Shown piece after piece: positions 9,773-19,064 of a stretch of DNA of 63,057 nucleotides. Every line of letters starts with the position of its first letter. Position 1 is the stretch's first letter. A program made the translations under genes and the position numbers. Origin of the DNA: Rhodoferax sp. (GTDB lineage: Bacteria; Pseudomonadota; Gammaproteobacteria; Burkholderiales; Burkholderiaceae_C); contig JAIFLV010000040.1 in assembly GCA_020048895.1 (NCBI GenBank), forward strand, positions 1 through 63,057, read 5' to 3'. Under the pieces are notes generated by a model. That model saw only the letters and a list, made by a program, of their open reading frames with translations, was not told the DNA's origin and searched no databases.

Positions 9773-10552
9773 TCAGCTATTTCCAGCGGCCACTGCAGTT
9801 GTCAGCTGAACCCACACGCCAAAACCGCGAAACGGGACGACATGGGCATCGAATGGCAAAGACGATAATTTTCGGGGTCCTTCCCATTCGCATTGTTGGA
9901 TGGAGACCACATTCAACTCCCGGGGAAGAAGGCTGTGCGAAAAATTGACACCCTCCCAGGCAATATCCAGGCGTTCCATCGCGTCATTGACGACCTTGAC
10001 ATTGCCCTGCCAGTCGACCACCGCCGATGGATTCGCAGCACTACGGCACAGGCGGATGAGGGATTCGATGGTGGACTCCGTCAACATGGCAATGTCAAAC
10101 AGCGGCGCGATTGCGTGCGCCAACTCAGCGGCCTTCGCAAGGTCTCTTTCCCTAAACTGGCCACGCGTTGCATGGTGAAATGACAGCAAGCCGATGACCG
10201 TATCGCGACTCATCATCGGCACCACCATGGCCGACGCAATCGCTGGTGGGCCGAGGGACACCCAGCGCTCGTCGAGCTCGGTATTGGAGGCCAAGCCCCC
10301 TTGGCGGTGCCGTAACGTCCATCCAGCCAGGCCGTCGGCAAGCACCGTCTGCAGTTTGTGTTCAGAGACCTGTGCAAAGGTCTCCTTGGTCGCCAACACT
10401 TTGTGCACCACACGATCACCCGCCAGGAGGATGAGGGAACCATTTTCTGCACCGACATAGGCCAGAATGGAAGGCAACACCTTCACCGCCATGGTTTGGG
10501 CATCACTGTGCTGTTTGATGACCTCCAGCAACTCGCCAAGTGTCAGACTCAT
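9773..10552 (-). CDS. GAF-domain protein with possible C-terminal PAS-like domain
   Basis: Cytosolic protein of 259 residues with no signal peptide or membrane segment. Residues about 10-155 look like a GAF sensor domain (segments AENGSLILLAGD, GLAGWTLRHRQGG, AMVVPMMSRDTVIGLLSF). Residues about 165-255 resemble a PAS fold (SAVVDWQGNVKVVNDAMERL). There is no output domain, so it may act by protein contact. It lies directly upstream of the TPS operon on the same strand, 107 bp away, with the operon promoter between, and may sense a cue for that locus. The link is by position only. Confidence 0.75.
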   Translation of the reverse strand: MSLTLGELLEVIKQHSDAQTMAVKVLPSILAYVGAENGSLILLAGDRVVHKVLATKETFAQVSEHKLQTVLADGLAGWTLRHRQGGLASNTELDERWVSLGPPAIASAMVVPMMSRDTVIGLLSFHHATRGQFRERDLAKAAELAHAIAPLFDIAMLTESTIESLIRLCRSAANPSAVVDWQGNVKVVNDAMERLDIAWEGVNFSHSLLPRELNVVSIQQCEWEGPRKLSSLPFDAHVVPFRGFGVWVQLTTAVAAGNS

Positions 10553-10732
10553 GAAGGCGCTCCGTTATGTGTGTTGAACCTTCATTCTATAGACAGGAAA
10601 TCCCGGCGCACGCAACAGACTCAAAGGCGCCAAATCCACGCACACCCCATTGGCAAGCCGGGTAGTCGCCGTCCTCCAGGGCCAAGAACAACGGAAGGAG
10701 ACAGCTCAGGGGCAGTCGCTTCCAATTTGACT

Positions 10733-12520
10733 CTAGAACGTTTCCCAGTCTTCATCACCACCCTTGGGCGTCGGCTTCTTGGAGACCGGAGCGTTCGCTG
10801 GCGCAATCAGGCGGTCAGCCAAAGTAGGTGGGGGCGGGGCAGTCGTCTTGGGTGCCCGTGCTGCAGCGCCCTTTGGTATGCCGACCTCACGCCGCTCCGG
10901 CCCCTTGAACTGCGCGACCGGGGGCGCATGCGAGCGCACGGCAGCCCTGGCCGGGCTGGCTGCGTAGTCGTTCTGACCAAGCTTGAATATCGCCACCGTC
11001 TGGACCAATTCCTGCGCCTGGCTCTTGAGACTGCTCGCCGCAGCCGCCATCTGCTCTACCAGCGCAGCATTCTGCTGTGTGGTCTGGTCCATCTGAGTCA
11101 CTGCCTCACCGACCTGCGCCACCCCGTCTGACTGTTCGTTACTGGCAGCGCTAATTTCACCCATGATGTCGGTAACCCGTCGGATAGAGCTCACCACCTC
11201 TGTCATGGTTTCGCCGGCCTTGTCGACCAGTGCCGTGCCTTGCTCCACTCGCTCAACACTGGCGTTGATCAGGCTTTTGATTTCCTTGGCTGCATCGGCG
11301 CTTCTGCCAGCTAGCGATCGCACTTCTGAGGCCACCACCGCAAAGCCGCGGCCCTGTTCTCCGGCACGTGCAGCCTCGACGGCTGCATTGAGTGCCAGGA
11401 TATTGGTCTGGAAGGCAATTCCGTCGATCACGCTGATGATGTCTGAAATCTTTCGTGACGAATCGTTGATGCCCTTCATTGTCTCCACCACCTGAGAAAC
11501 CACTTCGCCGCCTTGCACGGCGACAGTGGATGCATTGGTTGCGAGCTGGTTGGCAGTGCGTGCGGAGTCGGCGTTCTGCTTGACCGTGGAGCCCAGTTCT
11601 TCCATGCTCGCAGCAGTTTCTTCCAAGGCACTGGCTTGCTGCTCGGTGCGGGCGGAGAGGTCGTTGTTGCCCTGCGCAATCTCGGCGCTGGCTGTGGCCA
11701 CCGACTCAGACCCCTGGCGCACGTTCGAAACAATCGACTTCAACGTGGCCAGCATGTGATTGAGGGCGCTCGCCAAACTGCCGTCGTCGGTTGCACGGTC
11801 GGTAAAGTTGTGTGTCAGATCACCCTCGGCAATCCTGTGCGCCAGCCGCGCCGCATCGGCAGGCTCCATACCCAGCTGACCCGTAATGCTGCGCGAAATG
11901 ACCAGCGTCAGCACCACCAGCACCGCGCAACCCAGAGCGATGGACACAAGCACCATCAACCTTGCCGACTTTGCTTCGGCGTCGAACTGAGCATCGGCCG
12001 CAGTCGCTTCCTCGGTAAGAACCGTGCCAAGCTGAACCCAGGCGGCATCAAATTTGTCAATCTGTTTGTCAATGGCGTCATCAACGGCGGCGATCTCCTC
12101 TCTGGAGGCGCCCTTCTTGGTAAGTACCAGGAACTGTTGCGTATAGAGTTTGCGTATCTCCTGCACGGCGTCAATGCCGGGCTGAAGTGCACTCTTCTTC
12201 TGTGGCGTGTCCGCGGCCGTGCTGGCAAATGCAATAGCGGTGTCAATTTCCGTGTTGATTTCAGCCCACTTCTTTTGCGCGTCGTCAAACTGGCCGTTGA
12301 TGAAGGTGTCAGCCACCACCCGGTAGGCTTGAGCACCAAGGCTGGAGTCGTGCTGGACTTGCGACGCTGCATGGAGCTTCGTAACCCCGCGGTCCTGCAA
12401 CTCGGCCAACCTGCTCATGGCGGTCCAGTTAATCACCGCGAGTATCAGCATGATGAATACCGAGACGCCAACGGTGAGAAAAAGTCGACTAGCAACTTTT
12501 AAATTCTTCATGGAGTGCAC
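10733..12520 (-). CDS. Methyl-accepting chemotaxis protein with C-terminal WETF tether
   Basis: Chemoreceptor of 595 residues. TM1 at about 13-33 and TM2 at about 188-208 flank a four-helix-bundle type periplasmic sensor domain of about 150 residues. A HAMP domain of the [20 protein letters not shown] type follows, then the signalling domain with the conserved hairpin tip ([20 protein letters not shown]). The protein ends after a Pro/Ala-rich linker in EDWETF, the NWETF-like pentapeptide that tethers CheR/CheB in enteric receptors, so it is probably an abundant, adaptation-competent receptor. The start may be the ATG three codons in (MKNLKVASR). No che genes are nearby. Confidence 0.95.
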   Translation of the reverse strand: MHSMKNLKVASRLFLTVGVSVFIMLILAVINWTAMSRLAELQDRGVTKLHAASQVQHDSSLGAQAYRVVADTFINGQFDDAQKKWAEINTEIDTAIAFASTAADTPQKKSALQPGIDAVQEIRKLYTQQFLVLTKKGASREEIAAVDDAIDKQIDKFDAAWVQLGTVLTEEATAADAQFDAEAKSARLMVLVSIALGCAVLVVLTLVISRSITGQLGMEPADAARLAHRIAEGDLTHNFTDRATDDGSLASALNHMLATLKSIVSNVRQGSESVATASAEIAQGNNDLSARTEQQASALEETAASMEELGSTVKQNADSARTANQLATNASTVAVQGGEVVSQVVETMKGINDSSRKISDIISVIDGIAFQTNILALNAAVEAARAGEQGRGFAVVASEVRSLAGRSADAAKEIKSLINASVERVEQGTALVDKAGETMTEVVSSIRRVTDIMGEISAASNEQSDGVAQVGEAVTQMDQTTQQNAALVEQMAAAASSLKSQAQELVQTVAIFKLGQNDYAASPARAAVRSHAPPVAQFKGPERREVGIPKGAAARAPKTTAPPPPTLADRLIAPANAPVSKKPTPKGGDEDWETF

Positions 12521-12608
12521 CTTTCTACCGTGTCCAGTATTCGACGAGTCAGTCGGGTGCTTTGAATTCTATCGGACCGAAAACGTCGGCCAACATGGAG
12601 GCTAGTGC

Positions 12609-12920
12609 TTACAAATCGCTGGAACGCAGGGTGTCATAGGCGGTATGCATGACAGAGTCGCCCGCGTCATCGGCTCTGCCTGACTCCAGCGCCATCGGGC
12701 GTGTTTCGGGGTACGTGCTGGGCATCTGGCTGTCTTGAAACGCAACAGAGTCTTCCCACTGCGACCAGTCAGCTTCACTGTTACCTTCCGTTACCTCCGG
12801 TGTGGGTAATGGTGCCAGGGAATCCAAGCTACGGCGTAGTGCCGGCTTGCGTCTGGGTGTGGTTTCGCGATGGGTCAGTGTTGCTTCGGATGATTTTTTG
12901 CGATTGAAGAAGTCAAACAT
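12609..12920 (-). CDS. Small acidic protein of unknown function
   Basis: Unrecognised 103-residue protein. I prefer the ATG at 12920 (MFDFFNRKKSS); the frame stays open further upstream to 13115, but that part runs through repeat-like DNA and has poor protein character. The N-terminus is basic (NRKK, TPRRKPALRR) and the C-terminus acidic (EADWSQWEDS). No domain, membrane segment or signal peptide is evident. It is 88 bp upstream of the chemoreceptor gene on the same strand and could be co-transcribed with it. Confidence 0.5.
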   Translation of the reverse strand: MFDFFNRKKSSEATLTHRETTPRRKPALRRSLDSLAPLPTPEVTEGNSEADWSQWEDSVAFQDSQMPSTYPETRPMALESGRADDAGDSVMHTAYDTLRSSDL

Positions 12921-13180
12921 GCTTTGTGTCCCCTGTGCCGTCGCTTGGCGAAATTTTTGGCGGCTCATTATTGAACACGATTGCCGTTTCGTCCATCCCC
13001 CAAAAAGGGGATCGTCAGACGTGTACCGCATCCAACTCCACCTACGGAAGAAGTCGTGGGCGAAGCCCCTGGTCGGAGACGAGGTCCGCCCGGCAGTGCA
13101 TCTACGCCACCACACTGCGCCGTTCTTCCCTGAGGTCGTGTTCTACGGTGGCGGTGCGACAGGCGTACCTGTTGCCCGTT

Positions 13181-13235
13181 GCTATCTCTTTGAGAGCTTC
13201 TCACGCATATCTGGCGGGCGTTGAAGGGCTATTTG
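13181..13235 (+). repeat. Dispersed ~55-bp intergenic repeat, copy 1
   Basis: Begins GCTATCTCTTTGAGAGCTTC, continues CTCACGCA, then GGCGGGCGTTGAAGG and ends ATTT. It aligns over its whole length with copies at 14314, 17797, 39034 and 48235. All copies are outside genes. Confidence 0.7.
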
Positions 13236-13264
13236 GCTTGTGAACTTCTGGTGGAAACCTCGCG

Positions 13265-13447
13265 CAAGGCGGGTGGCGGGGCATGCGTTCTCCGGCTCGT
13301 GTCGTTCAGCCTCTGCGAGGCAGAACGAGGCTCGCCGGCGTCTGCACCTGATGCGCCTGCAGCCCTGCGTCAACACGGTGGTTTGCGCGCAACCTCTGCG
13401 GCAACGGCGAATGGAGCCTGCGCGCGCATGCCCCACCACCCGCCTTG
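13265..13447. repeat. 183-bp element bounded by 23-bp inverted repeats
   Basis: The left arm at 13265-13287 and the right arm at 13425-13447 are reverse complements with one mismatch (both start CAAGGCGGGTGG when read inward). The 137 bp between them are GC-rich and have no gene. It lies just 3' of the acetyltransferase gene. It could be a MITE-like element or a large hairpin. I see no clear target-site duplication and no integron attC core sites. Confidence 0.6.
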
Positions 13448-13505
13448 AACCAAGTTTTTCGATGGGAACGGGCGACCGCATCGGGCTGGAAGTCTGACGC
13501 TCAAT

Positions 13506-14003
13506 TTAGGAGAATGGTGTCCGCAAGGGGCACTTGAGCCAATCTTCAAGGCTCAATGCCATCTCGACGCAATCTAAGCCTGTCCCGAATCCGTCCGAGG
13601 TAATGCGGCGAGCCTTGAAGCCAAAGCGCTCGAAGAAACCAGAACTAAATTGGCTTGTATCTATACAGATTTCAAGCACATCCGCTTCACAAGAGAATAA
13701 GTTGTTGAGGCGGCTTGCCAGCAAGTTCGAACCAATCGACGATCGATGTTTGGACTGCTCGACCATGCCCCAACAGAGCCTGCCGATTCCATCCCGAACG
13801 TAGCTCCCCCCACAGGCAACAACGATTCCGCTTTGTTCGACTACAAGGTATCGTGCGTTTAGACAATTGAGGAAAGAAGCAAATTCCGCAAGTTCAGATT
13901 CAGCAAAATACTTGGGGATGTTGCTTCGAAATACGGTCAGGCAGTTGTCAAAGTCGTCAGCTCTGAAAGGACGAATTGCGAGAGGTAAGGTTGTGCGCGA
14001 CAT
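13506..14003 (-). CDS. GNAT-family N-acetyltransferase
   Basis: Probable acetyl-CoA-dependent acetyltransferase of 165 residues; substrate unknown. It opens with the common GNAT start IRPFRADDFDNCLTVF. The central strand (YLVVEQSGIVVACGGSYV) and the acetyl-CoA-binding turn region (EQSKHRSSIGSNLL) follow, and the late FFERFGFKA segment is typical of the fold. Base composition is clearly AT-richer than that of the neighbours, and the gene stands alone between repeats, suggesting horizontal arrival. Confidence 0.8.
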   Translation of the reverse strand: MSRTTLPLAIRPFRADDFDNCLTVFRSNIPKYFAESELAEFASFLNCLNARYLVVEQSGIVVACGGSYVRDGIGRLCWGMVEQSKHRSSIGSNLLASRLNNLFSCEADVLEICIDTSQFSSGFFERFGFKARRITSDGFGTGLDCVEMALSLEDWLKCPLRTPFS

Positions 14004-14370
14004 GTGGTCAACCCTTTGGAAATTTCTTAATTCTTGATGCTTTCACACTGTTGAGTCTAGATTGACAATCGCCAAATCAAACAGTTTCAAAAGCGTCGGC
14101 TTTCGCTGCACAACAGTCCTTCAAGCCGGTGGATCGGGTGTCCCTTCGTCGGCCCCATTCGCAGTTGCCACAGAGCGGGCGTACCAGCCACGGCGTTAAC
14201 GCAATAAACCGAAGCCAGTCAGGAATGGTCCGCCTGCGAGCGTGGGCCAGAGAAGGGATACCCGGTCCACCGGCTCCGCCACTTCGCCACCCATGCAGTC
14301 AGACATTCAACTCGCTATACATTCAAGAGCGCCTCACGCACATTTGGTGTGCGCTAGAGCCCAATTTCTC
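14004..14370. other. Intergenic gap between copA end and acetyltransferase gene
   Basis: The first 100 bp (next to the acetyltransferase start) are AT-rich and may hold its promoter. The rest has no recognisable gene. The final part is copy 2 of the dispersed repeat, directly downstream of copA. Confidence 0.5.
14314..14369 (+). repeat. Dispersed ~55-bp intergenic repeat, copy 2
   Basis: Starts GCTATACATTCAAGAGCGCC, then TCACGCACATTTGG, GTGTGCGCTAGAGCCC and ends AATTTC. It ends one base before the copA stop codon, so it may act in copA transcript 3'-end formation. Confidence 0.7.
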
Positions 14371-16593
14371 TTAAACAATTGCAGCCTTCTTCGGCCGCCA
14401 ACGCTTGAGCAGCAGGGCGTTGCTCATCACGCTCACCGAGCTCATCGCCATGGCCGCGCCTGCCACTACCGGGTTCAGGAACCCCAGTGCGGCCAGCGGG
14501 ATGCCGGCCACGTTGTAGGCGAAGGCCCAGAACAGGTTCTGGCGAATTTTGGCCACGGTGCGGTCGGAGATGTCCAGCGCTGCCACCACCAGCGACAGAT
14601 CGCCGCGCATCAGCGTGATGCCGGCCGCGTGCATGGCCACATCGGTGCCATCGCCCATGGCCAACCCCACATCAGCGGCCGCCAGCGCGGGCGCATCGTT
14701 GATGCCATCGCCCACCATGGCAACTACTTTTCCGGATGCTTTCAACGCGGCGATCTTGGCGGCCTTCTCGCCGGGCAAGACCTCGGCAATCACTTCACCG
14801 TCCTGAGGGTTCAGGCCCAGGCGCAGCGCCATGGCTTCTGCAGCACCCCGGTTGTCGCCTGACAGCATCACCACCTTGATGCCGCGCGCGCGCAGCGCTT
14901 GCAGGGCCTCTTTGGCACCGGGTTTGGGTTCGTCGCCAAACGCCAGCAAGGCGCGCAGGGCCACACGTTCACCCTGACGCTCTGCCAGGGCGGACACCGC
15001 GGACCCCTGCGACTGCAGGGCCTGTGCTTGCGAGGCCAGTGCGCCCAGGTCCACCCCCAACTCCTCCATCCAGCGCTGGCTACCGAGCAGGTAATGGGCA
15101 CCGCCAACCTCTCCCTCGGTACCGCGCCCCGGCACGGAACGCATGTTCTCTGGCGCATCCAGAACCAACGCCTGCTCCTGTGCGGCGGCCACCACCGCCC
15201 GCCCCAGCGGGTGTTCGCTGCCACTTTGCAAACTGGCAGCAATGTGCAGAAGTGCCTGCTCACTTGCGCCCGGCACTGTCACCAGCGACGTCAGACGGGG
15301 CCGCCCCACCGTCAAGGTGCCGGTCTTGTCGAACACCACCGTGTCGACCTTGTGCGCCAGTTCCAGCGCCTGCGCGTCCTTGATCAGAATGCCAAACCTG
15401 GCCGCTACACCGGTGCCGGCCATGATCGCAGCGGGGGTTGCCAGGCCCAGTGCGCATGGGCAGGCGATCACCAGCACTGCCACGGCGTGGATCGTGGCCG
15501 TCTCAAACGGCACTGCAGCACCCCACCACCAGCCTAGCAGCGTTAACAGCGCCAGCGCCATTACCACCGGCACGAACACGGCAGAAACCTGATCCACCAT
15601 GCGCTGGATGGGTGCCTTGGCCGCCTGCGCGTCTTCCACCAGTCGGATGATGCGCGACAACACCGTTTCGCTCCCCACGGCACTCACCTGCATGACGATG
15701 CGCCCATCACCGTTGATGGCGCCGCCGGTGAGTTTGTCGCCCACCTCCCGGGCGGCCGGAACCGACTCGCCGGTCAGCATCGACTCGTCCACCTGGGTAC
15801 GCCCCTCTGTCACCGTGCCGTCCACGGGAATACGCTCACCGGGTTTGACCACCAGGCGGTCACCCACCAGCACCTCGGCGATGGGCACGTCCACCTCACC
15901 ATCGAGCCCAACCCAGTGCGCCACATCCGGCTGCAGTGCGTGCAAGGCACGAATGGCCGAGGTAGCCTGCCGCTTGGCGCGCGCCTCAAGCCATTTGCCC
16001 AGCAGCACCAGCGTCACCACTACGGCCGAACCTTCAAAATACAGGTGCACCAAAGCACCACTCGGAGCGGTCAGCCACAACCACGTCGATAGCGCCCAAC
16101 CCGCCGTGGTGCCGATCGCCACCAGCAGGTCCATATTGCCTGTGAGCGCTTTCAGCGAATGCCAGCCCGCCTTGTAGAAGCGTGCGCCCAGCACAAACTG
16201 CACAGGCGTTGCAAGCAGGAATTGCACCCATGCAGGCAGCATCCAGTGGCGCCCAAAGAGGTCACCCACCATCGGCAACACCAGCGGCGCGGACAGCAGC
16301 AGGCCAACCGCCACCGGCGCGAAACCGGCCCAGGGCGCAGCATCGTCGTGCGCTTCCATTTGGGCTTCGGTGCGCGGCTCATAGCCGGCATTGCGCACCG
16401 CGCGGCGTAACTGTGCCTCCATCTGCTCGGCGGGAGCAAACGTGATGCGCGCCGACTCAGTGGCAATATTCACCGAAGCCTCAGTCACCCCCGGCACTTT
16501 TTTCAACGCGCGCTCCACGCGGCTGACGCAGGACGCGCAGGTCATGCCACCAATGCCGATGTCGACGATGGCTGTGTTGACGGATGAATTCAT
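14371..16593 (-). CDS. copA: Copper-exporting P1B-type ATPase CopA
   Basis: Pumps Cu(I) from the cytoplasm across the inner membrane at the cost of ATP. The 740 residues carry one N-terminal heavy-metal-binding domain (GMTCASC, Cys19 and Cys22), eight predicted membrane segments, the actuator motif TGES, the CPC metal site in the membrane (VIACPCALG), the phosphorylation motif DKTGT, the SEHPLG motif and the hinge GDGINDAP. The CPC motif and single metal-binding domain fit Cu(I)/Ag(I) transporters. It is divergent from the copper chaperone gene copZ, with only 53 bp between the start codons, so a shared copper-responsive control region is likely; I do not see a clear CueR operator. Confidence 0.96.
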   Translation of the reverse strand: MNSSVNTAIVDIGIGGMTCASCVSRVERALKKVPGVTEASVNIATESARITFAPAEQMEAQLRRAVRNAGYEPRTEAQMEAHDDAAPWAGFAPVAVGLLLSAPLVLPMVGDLFGRHWMLPAWVQFLLATPVQFVLGARFYKAGWHSLKALTGNMDLLVAIGTTAGWALSTWLWLTAPSGALVHLYFEGSAVVVTLVLLGKWLEARAKRQATSAIRALHALQPDVAHWVGLDGEVDVPIAEVLVGDRLVVKPGERIPVDGTVTEGRTQVDESMLTGESVPAAREVGDKLTGGAINGDGRIVMQVSAVGSETVLSRIIRLVEDAQAAKAPIQRMVDQVSAVFVPVVMALALLTLLGWWWGAAVPFETATIHAVAVLVIACPCALGLATPAAIMAGTGVAARFGILIKDAQALELAHKVDTVVFDKTGTLTVGRPRLTSLVTVPGASEQALLHIAASLQSGSEHPLGRAVVAAAQEQALVLDAPENMRSVPGRGTEGEVGGAHYLLGSQRWMEELGVDLGALASQAQALQSQGSAVSALAERQGERVALRALLAFGDEPKPGAKEALQALRARGIKVVMLSGDNRGAAEAMALRLGLNPQDGEVIAEVLPGEKAAKIAALKASGKVVAMVGDGINDAPALAAADVGLAMGDGTDVAMHAAGITLMRGDLSLVVAALDISDRTVAKIRQNLFWAFAYNVAGIPLAALGFLNPVVAGAAMAMSSVSVMSNALLLKRWRPKKAAIV

Positions 16594-16646
16594 GGTGGTA
16601 AGGTTTGCACTATGCTCTTATCGTTTCGATCATTCTAGGATTACCC

Positions 16647-16844
16647 ATGAACCAGACTTTTACCGTTAACGGAATGACGTGCGGCCACTGCGAAATGGCA
16701 GTCAAGCGTGCTGTCAAGCAAGCCGACCCACAAGCCGAAGTCACAATCGACCGCGCACAGAACCTTGTCAGCGTCCAGTCCGACAAGGCTCGCGAAGAAT
16801 TGGCCAAGGCAATCGCCGAGGAAGGCTACGCCGTAGCCGCCTGA
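16647..16844 (+). CDS. copZ: Copper chaperone CopZ
   Basis: Small cytosolic heavy-metal-associated domain protein of 65 residues that would carry Cu(I) to CopA. The metal site GMTCGHC (Cys12, Cys15) opens the protein, and the rest fits the beta-alpha-beta-beta-alpha-beta fold. I chose the ATG at 16647 because the HMA domain begins right there; an upstream start at 16605 would add an unsupported extension. It overlaps a hairpin that runs into the next gene 8 bp downstream. Confidence 0.93.
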   Translation: MNQTFTVNGMTCGHCEMAVKRAVKQADPQAEVTIDRAQNLVSVQSDKAREELAKAIAEEGYAVAA

Positions 16845-16865
16845 CCGGATCATGACCGATCCGGT
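16844..16865 (+). promoter_or_regulatory. Hairpin spanning the copZ stop and regulator start
   Basis: ACCGGATC (16844-16851) and GATCCGGT (16858-16865) form a perfect 8-bp stem with a 6-nt loop; the loop contains the ATG (16852) of the Crp/Fnr regulator, followed by TTT. It could limit initiation of that gene or reduce read-through from copZ. Confidence 0.4.
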
Positions 16866-17502
16866 TTCCCTTTACCCTGCACTGGCTCAGGTAATACCCT
16901 CACTTTCGGAGTTGGGAGCGTCGATTGGCCCAATGACCACGCCCGCAGGGACCGTTTTGTTTGACGCCAACTCCCCGTGCCGCGGCTTCCCGCTGGTGCT
17001 CGAAGGCGAGGTGAAGGTCTCGCGCCACTCGGGCGACGGGCGCTCGCTGGAGTTGTACCGGGTGGTTCCGGGCGAGTTGTGTCTGGTCTCCAGTGCCTGC
17101 CTGTTTCGCAGCACACCGCTGTCGGCCCAGGGCATCACCACCAAACCCACCACCCTGTTGCTGATTCCACCACCCGTATTTGCCCAATGGCTGCAAACAC
17201 CCGCATTTCGTGACGACGTGCTGGGCCTGTTTGCCGAGCGTATGGCTGACCTCACGGTGTTGGTCGACGCCGTGGCCTTTCACAAGCTCGACAGCCGCTT
17301 GGCTGCAGCGCTGCTGGGACGCGGCCAGGACCTGGCACTAACCCACCAGTCGCTGGCCGACGAGCTGGGCACGGTGCGCGAAATCATCACCCGGTTGCTG
17401 CGCCGCTTTGAGCGCGAGGGCTGGGTGGAGTTGGGGCGCAGCAACATCCAGATTCGTGACAGCGCGGCACTACGCGCGTTGGCTTCGACGTTGCCGTCTT
17501 GA
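16852..17502 (+). CDS. Crp/Fnr-family transcriptional regulator
   Basis: DNA-binding regulator of 216 residues. The N-terminal half is a cyclic-nucleotide-binding type beta-roll (PAGTVLFDANSPCRGFPLVLEGEVKVSR) and the C-terminal part a Crp-type winged helix (THQSLADELGTVREIITRLLRRF). Cysteines occur in the beta-roll, but not in the four-cysteine arrangement of oxygen-sensing Fnr. The recognition helix contains VREIITR, similar to regulators that read TGTGA-type half-sites, and such a palindrome occurs just downstream in front of the DUF2892 gene. It starts 8 bp after copZ and may share its transcript. The effector is unknown. Confidence 0.88.
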   Translation: MTDPVSLYPALAQVIPSLSELGASIGPMTTPAGTVLFDANSPCRGFPLVLEGEVKVSRHSGDGRSLELYRVVPGELCLVSSACLFRSTPLSAQGITTKPTTLLLIPPPVFAQWLQTPAFRDDVLGLFAERMADLTVLVDAVAFHKLDSRLAAALLGRGQDLALTHQSLADELGTVREIITRLLRRFEREGWVELGRSNIQIRDSAALRALASTLPS

Positions 17503-17517
17503 CATCGGGCAAGCCTG

Positions 17518-17533
17518 TGTGACCCAGGTCACT
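17518..17533 (+). promoter_or_regulatory. CRP/FNR-type operator in front of the DUF2892 gene
   Basis: TGTGACCCAGGTCACT contains the perfect palindrome GTGACC-CA-GGTCAC and fits TGTGA-N6-TCAC(A) except for the last base. It lies between the Crp/Fnr gene and the DUF2892 gene, about 60 bp before the latter's ATG. Confidence 0.5.
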
Positions 17534-17593
17534 GACCCAATGCACTGCCTGCGGTTCAATACGCCTATCCCATCAATACCTTAGGAGTTGGAT

Positions 17594-17785
17594 ATGACAT
17601 TGAACGTTGGCGGCATCGACCGCATTCTGCGCATCGTGGTTGGCCTGGTGCTGATTGGTCTGACCCTCACCGGCAACATCGGCGTCTGGGGCTGGCTCGG
17701 CGTTGTGCCACTGGCCACCGGTGCCATCGGCTGGTGCCCACCCTACGCCATCTTTGGCTTCAACACCTGCTCGATGAAAAAGTAG
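17594..17785 (+). CDS. DUF2892 (YgaP-like) small membrane protein
   Basis: Inner-membrane protein of 63 residues with two hydrophobic segments (about 8-28 and 32-50) and the family signature INRILRI-like start (GGIDRILRIVVG) and the WCPPYAIFGFNTC end with two cysteines. The ATG at 17594 follows AGGAG at 7 nt. Members are often next to Crp/Fnr regulators, rhodaneses or sulfur genes; a role in thiol or redox stress is guessed from that. Control by the upstream regulator is suggested by the palindrome at 17518. Confidence 0.85.
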   Translation: MTLNVGGIDRILRIVVGLVLIGLTLTGNIGVWGWLGVVPLATGAIGWCPPYAIFGFNTCSMKK

Positions 17786-17796
17786 CGCATAAGAGC

Positions 17797-17850
17797 GCTA
17801 CCCTTTTCGTAGCGCCTCACGCAGTATCTACAAGCGCTAAAGCTCATTTC
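17797..17850 (+). repeat. Dispersed ~55-bp intergenic repeat, copy 3
   Basis: Starts GCTACCCTTTTCGTAGCGCC, then TCACGCAGTATCTAC, AAGCGCTAAAGC and ends TCATTTC. The first 17 bases also form a small stem (GCTAC...GTAGC). It lies just downstream of the DUF2892 gene. Confidence 0.65.
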
Positions 17851-17881
17851 TTCACAAGAGTTGTGGAATCCACACTCTCCC

Positions 17882-17975
17882 GGAGACAGGGCGGCATAGG
17901 GCCCTGCTCCGTGTCCCCCGCCCGCTGCGCGGGCTCCTCCTTTACCTGCGCAGAACCCTATGCCGCCCTGTCTCC
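17882..17975. repeat. 94-bp element with perfect 20-bp inverted repeats
   Basis: GGAGACAGGGCGGCATAGGG at 17882-17901 and its exact reverse complement at 17956-17975 enclose 54 bp that contain a second stem (CCGCCCGCTGCGCGGGC). The right arm ends on the first base of the rdgC stop codon. The convergent position suggests a bidirectional transcript end or a REP/MITE-like mobile repeat. Confidence 0.8.
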
Positions 17976-18883
17976 TACGCCGCGATCACCTCGCCGCCCA
18001 GGGCTTCCAACAGGTCGGGAATAAGCTTCCTTAACTCGCCAGTAGCAATCGCGACGTCCGCGTCGAAGTTATCTTCCTGGGTATCCCCGGGCGCGGACGA
18101 GGCACCTTCAAACACCGTCTCCAGAAAAGACACCTTCTTGAGTTGCAAGGTGTCTGTCAGTACAAACGATACCCGGTCACTCCAGGTCAGTGCCAGGCGT
18201 GTGGGTACCTTTCCCATGGCGATATGCTGGCTCACCTCGTCGGTATCGAGCGCGTGGCGCGTGTAGCGCACCACGGCTCGGGATTCATCGGCAGCTTTAA
18301 GCTCGCATTCGCGGTCCACCGTGAAGTCGGGCGGTCCTTCCTTGGTTGACAGCCACAGCGCCATCGCTGCCGCAGGTGAGGTCTGGGTGTTAATGAGCTG
18401 CACCACCAGCCCGTCGACGGCCTTGATCAGCCAGGTCATCACCTCGTCGGCCTTGCCCTGGCTGCCGGCATCGGTCACCAGAATCCCCGCCGTCGGGTCC
18501 ACCCACACCTGCACGCTGCCTTGCTTGGTAAAGGCCACCGGCAGCAACGCCAGACGCGCGTCTTCGCTGATGTCACGCCGCTCTTTCTTGCCCGGCTTGC
18601 GTCCGGTGGTGGCTTCAATGTGGTCCAGCTGCTCCTGCACCTTGCGTTTGACCACCGAGGCAGGTATGACCTTCACCTCGATCATCAGCTTCATCAGCCA
18701 CTGCCCACCCACCACTTCGACGAGGGCCCCATGTTCGTGGCCACGTGGCTCCACCCACCCGACCGACTTCTCCTGGCTCGCGCCACACTCGGTAAAACGT
18801 GCCTCCTCGAACGCTTCTTCCAGCGTCGTCACCGCAGCGGGCCAACCCGCAGTCATGCGGTAGATCATCAAATTCTTGAACAC
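17975..18883 (-). CDS. rdgC: Recombination-associated protein RdgC
   Basis: DNA-binding protein of about 302 residues that forms a ring on duplex DNA and limits RecA activity. The start is chosen as the GTG at 18883 because RdgC proteins begin with (M/V)FKNLMIYR; a longer frame to 18958 has no support, and a GGGAA ribosome site precedes the GTG. Family segments seen include EKSVGWVEPRG, RKPGKKERRDI and GILVTDAGSQGKADEV. The stop codon overlaps the 94-bp inverted-repeat element. It faces the copper/regulator genes convergently. Confidence 0.95.
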   Translation of the reverse strand: MFKNLMIYRMTAGWPAAVTTLEEAFEEARFTECGASQEKSVGWVEPRGHEHGALVEVVGGQWLMKLMIEVKVIPASVVKRKVQEQLDHIEATTGRKPGKKERRDISEDARLALLPVAFTKQGSVQVWVDPTAGILVTDAGSQGKADEVMTWLIKAVDGLVVQLINTQTSPAAAMALWLSTKEGPPDFTVDRECELKAADESRAVVRYTRHALDTDEVSQHIAMGKVPTRLALTWSDRVSFVLTDTLQLKKVSFLETVFEGASSAPGDTQEDNFDADVAIATGELRKLIPDLLEALGGEVIAA

Positions 18884-19064
18884 TGCTTCCCTTTTCCGAA
18901 TTGAATAACTTGCAAAGGCAGGTATTGTCCGCGCAGATGCCCCCAACCATTGCGTCAACTTTACAAAGAGTTAATCCACTGCAATGCTGGCGATACACGG
19001 CGTGGCCATACTTGCGATCAGGTTGATGGCGATTCCCGCCGCAGACCCCTCTCAGGAGATCACC

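Larger units (their letters stand above)
12921..13505. other. Non-coding, repeat-rich gap
   Basis: I see no credible gene here: several frames are open but give low-complexity Arg/Ser-rich products. It holds a small hairpin (ATCCCC/GGGGAT around 12995-13012), one copy of the dispersed repeat (13181-13235) and the 23-bp inverted repeat pair at 13265-13447. It separates the AT-rich acetyltransferase gene from the chemotaxis genes and may be a remnant of acquired DNA. Confidence 0.6.

Noticed and set aside
12921..13243. Several open frames in the gap before the small acidic protein
   Set aside because: Low-complexity Arg/Ser/Thr-rich translations, no start signals, overlap with repeats.
13265..13447. 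Integron attC site beside the acetyltransferase gene
   Set aside because: Arms are longer than usual and no RYYYAAC/GTTRRRY core sites flank them; no integrase is in the window.
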